The translations under genes and the position numbers were made by a program. Source: QQVM01 sp964544885 (GTDB lineage: Bacteria; Bacteroidota; Bacteroidia; AKYH767-A; 2013-40CM-41-45). Taken from it: a stretch of DNA of 64,000 nucleotides. Shown piece by piece: positions 62,580 through 64,000 of this stretch. Where the stretch lies: the NCBI GenBank assembly GCA_964544885.1, contig CAZJDX010000007.1, forward strand, positions 1 through 64,000, read 5' to 3'. How positions within the stretch are numbered: the stretch's first letter is position 1; each line of letters opens with the position of its first letter. A model generated the notes under the pieces. The model made no database searches and was not told where the DNA came from. It saw nothing but the letters and a program-made list of their open reading frames with translations.

Positions 62580-63692
62580 TCATTTACCCGCCAATCTGAG
62601 GATTTCATTCGCGATCTTGCTATCTGCATCGCGGATTGCCAGTTTTTCTATCCCGCTTATAAGTTTGCTTCTCAAATCATCATCTGCTGCCAGTTCGATG
62701 ATCTTGTCTATAAGCAACCTGTCAACCTGTTCATCCCTTATCATTAAGGCTGCGTTCTTCTCTGTCAATGCCAATGCATTTTTCGTCTGATGATCCTCCG
62801 CCACATTGGGTGAAGGGATCAATATCACCGGTTTAGCCGCAATGGCAAGTTCTGAAATTGAACTGGCTCCGGCTCTGGACACGATCAGATCGGCGGCTGA
62901 ATAAGCGAGATCCATCCTTGAAATAAATTCATGAACCTTTATCATTCCATCTGATTCTTTCTCAACGCCCTCAGCGGTTCGAATGAATTGTTTTCCGGTT
63001 TGCCAAATCACCTGCAATCCCGCATCACACAGTTCCTTCCACCCTGAGATTATACTCTTGTTAATGGTTCGCGCACCCAGGCTTCCACCGATAACAAGCA
63101 AGGTTCGCCGATGAGGATCCAGTCTGAACCATTTCAATGCCTCTTCTCTCAGCTCTTTTACCGACAGAATTTCTCTTCTGACCGGGTTTCCCGTCAGAAC
63201 GATCTTATCCGCAGGAAAATACTTATCCATCCTGTCATAAGCGACACAGATCCTTTGTACTCTTTTACCCAGAATTTTATTTGTGATCCCGGCATAAGAA
63301 TTCTGTTCCTGTATCAGCGACGGAATCTTCATCAGAGTGGCCATGAACAGTACAGGTCCGCTTGCGTAACCTCCGACACCAACAACTACGTCAGGCCTGA
63401 ATTTCCTGATCACTGACCCTGCTTTCAACAAACTTGAGAACAGAAGAAATGGTACTTTAATATTTGAAAGAACTGAAGACCTGTTGAAGCCGGAGATATT
63501 TAATCCGATGATTTCATATCCCGCTGCAGGCACTTTTTCCATTTCCATTCTTCCCCTGGCGCCAACAAACAGGATCTTCGTATCCTGATTCATCGACTTA
63601 AGAGCGCCGGCGACAGCCAACGCCGGGAAGATGTGGCCACCCGTTCCGCCACCACTGATGATCACCCGTATCTCAGGCGGTTGCGAGCTCAT
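62580..63692 (-). CDS. murG: MurG glycosyltransferase
   Basis: This 370-residue enzyme transfers GlcNAc from UDP-GlcNAc to lipid I, making lipid II. The N-terminal glycine loop is SGGGTGGHIFPA (residues 13-24), followed by GVGGYASGPVLF and later GGSLGARTIN with the RAGASSISELAIAAKPVILIPSP donor-binding block. It overlaps ftsW by 20 bp and is separated from murC by 52 bp. Confidence 0.96.
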   Translation of the reverse strand: MSSQPPEIRVIISGGGTGGHIFPALAVAGALKSMNQDTKILFVGARGRMEMEKVPAAGYEIIGLNISGFNRSSVLSNIKVPFLLFSSLLKAGSVIRKFRPDVVVGVGGYASGPVLFMATLMKIPSLIQEQNSYAGITNKILGKRVQRICVAYDRMDKYFPADKIVLTGNPVRREILSVKELREEALKWFRLDPHRRTLLVIGGSLGARTINKSIISGWKELCDAGLQVIWQTGKQFIRTAEGVEKESDGMIKVHEFISRMDLAYSAADLIVSRAGASSISELAIAAKPVILIPSPNVAEDHQTKNALALTEKNAALMIRDEQVDRLLIDKIIELAADDDLRSKLISGIEKLAIRDADSKIANEILRLAGK

Positions 63693-64000
63693 GCCCTCCC
63701 TCCTTCTTTTCTTTCTCTACCTGGCGGCTAACGCTGAGAATGATACCGATGGAAATACTGGTAAACCAAATTGACGTACCACCCATACTCAGCAAAGGAA
63801 GAGGCTGCCCGGTAACCGGAAACAGATTCACCGAAACAGCCATATTGATCATTGCCTGAAAGACAAGTAGAAAGGTACAACCCACTGCCAGCAAGGTTCC
63901 GAATGCCATGGGGCTGTGATGCAAAAATCTGATCACCCTCAGGAACAAGAGCAGATAGAGGAAAAGAACAAGCAAGCCACCTGCCAGACCATATTCCTCA
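63673..64000 (-). CDS. ftsW: FtsW (SEDS) glycan polymerase, C-terminal part
   Basis: The gene is cut by the end of the window; only the last 108 residues or so are here, reading in from 64000 as EEYGLAGGL and ending HELATA. Two to three membrane helices are visible, with the conserved PVTGQPLPLLSMGGTS loop of FtsW near the end. FtsW polymerises lipid II into septal glycan with its partner penicillin-binding protein. Order upstream of murG and overlapping it is the usual one. The true start lies beyond 64000. Confidence 0.95.
   Translation of the reverse strand, partial: EEYGLAGGLLVLFLYLLLFLRVIRFLHHSPMAFGTLLAVGCTFLLVFQAMINMAVSVNLFPVTGQPLPLLSMGGTSIWFTSISIGIILSVSRQVEKEKKEGGHELATA

Overview
The window is a 64 kb chromosomal segment of a Bacteroidota bacterium. 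The evidence is the type IX secretion/gliding core gldK-gldL-gldM-gldN with a PorP/SprF gene, a gldA-like ABC ATPase, two secreted proteins with type A C-terminal sorting domains, the phylum-typical promoter element TAnnTTTG in front of many genes, and the division/murein cluster in the usual order ftsW-murG-murC-ftsQ-ftsA-ftsZ followed by a yqeY-like gene. Nothing in the sequence fixes the genus. No phage, plasmid, insertion sequence or CRISPR array is visible.

Layout. 1-336: tandem array of about 93-bp units, each holding two hairpins. 0.8-3.3 kb: small secreted protein, YciI-like protein and a secreted LVIVD-repeat protein. 3.3-6.7 kb (minus): exbB-exbD-tonB-folC. 7.0-11.6 kb: alpha/beta hydrolase, outer-membrane barrel, MazG-like protein, universal stress protein, CaCA antiporter, D-aminoacyl-tRNA deacylase. 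11.6-14.7 kb: rsgA divergent from gldA and an overlapping gene for a repeat protein of unknown function. 15-16.3 kb: metK behind a leader that can fold into an enclosed pseudoknot. 16.4-19.1 kb: arsR-arsM-arsC-acr3 arsenic operon with a palindromic operator lying on its promoter, then a P-type ATPase. 21.8-28.5 kb (minus): POT transporter, thioredoxin-domain protein, penicillin acylase, era. 28.7-33.1 kb: initiator tRNA, an AT-rich secreted-cargo gene, der, tRNA-Arg, a PAS-only protein. 33.3-43.2 kb (minus): topA, a ureohydrolase-like protein with substituted metal ligands, porP, gldK-L-M-N. 43.4-52.5 kb (plus): unknown membrane protein, miaB, a receiver-less sigma-54 activator, lptE, an acidic TPR-like protein, secG, groES, groEL. 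52.6-64 kb: unknown membrane protein, GH20 hexosaminidase, DoxX, cold-shock protein, YqeY, ftsZ-A-Q, murC, murG and partial ftsW.

How the parts work together. The gldKLMN/porP block encodes the motor and ring of type IX secretion; the proteins at 1.9 kb and 28.9 kb look like its cargo. The ars genes form a self-regulated unit: sensor, methyltransferase, reductase and efflux pump. lptE, secG and groESL form an envelope/proteostasis block next to a sigma-54 activator. ftsW to ftsZ build the division septum.

The best candidates for something undescribed are the metK leader RNA (possible SAM-sensing element), the ureohydrolase homologue with altered metal ligands in the gld locus, the repeat protein translationally overlapping gldA, and the acidic linker protein between lptE and secG. 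All positions and motifs were read by eye; no database search was run.
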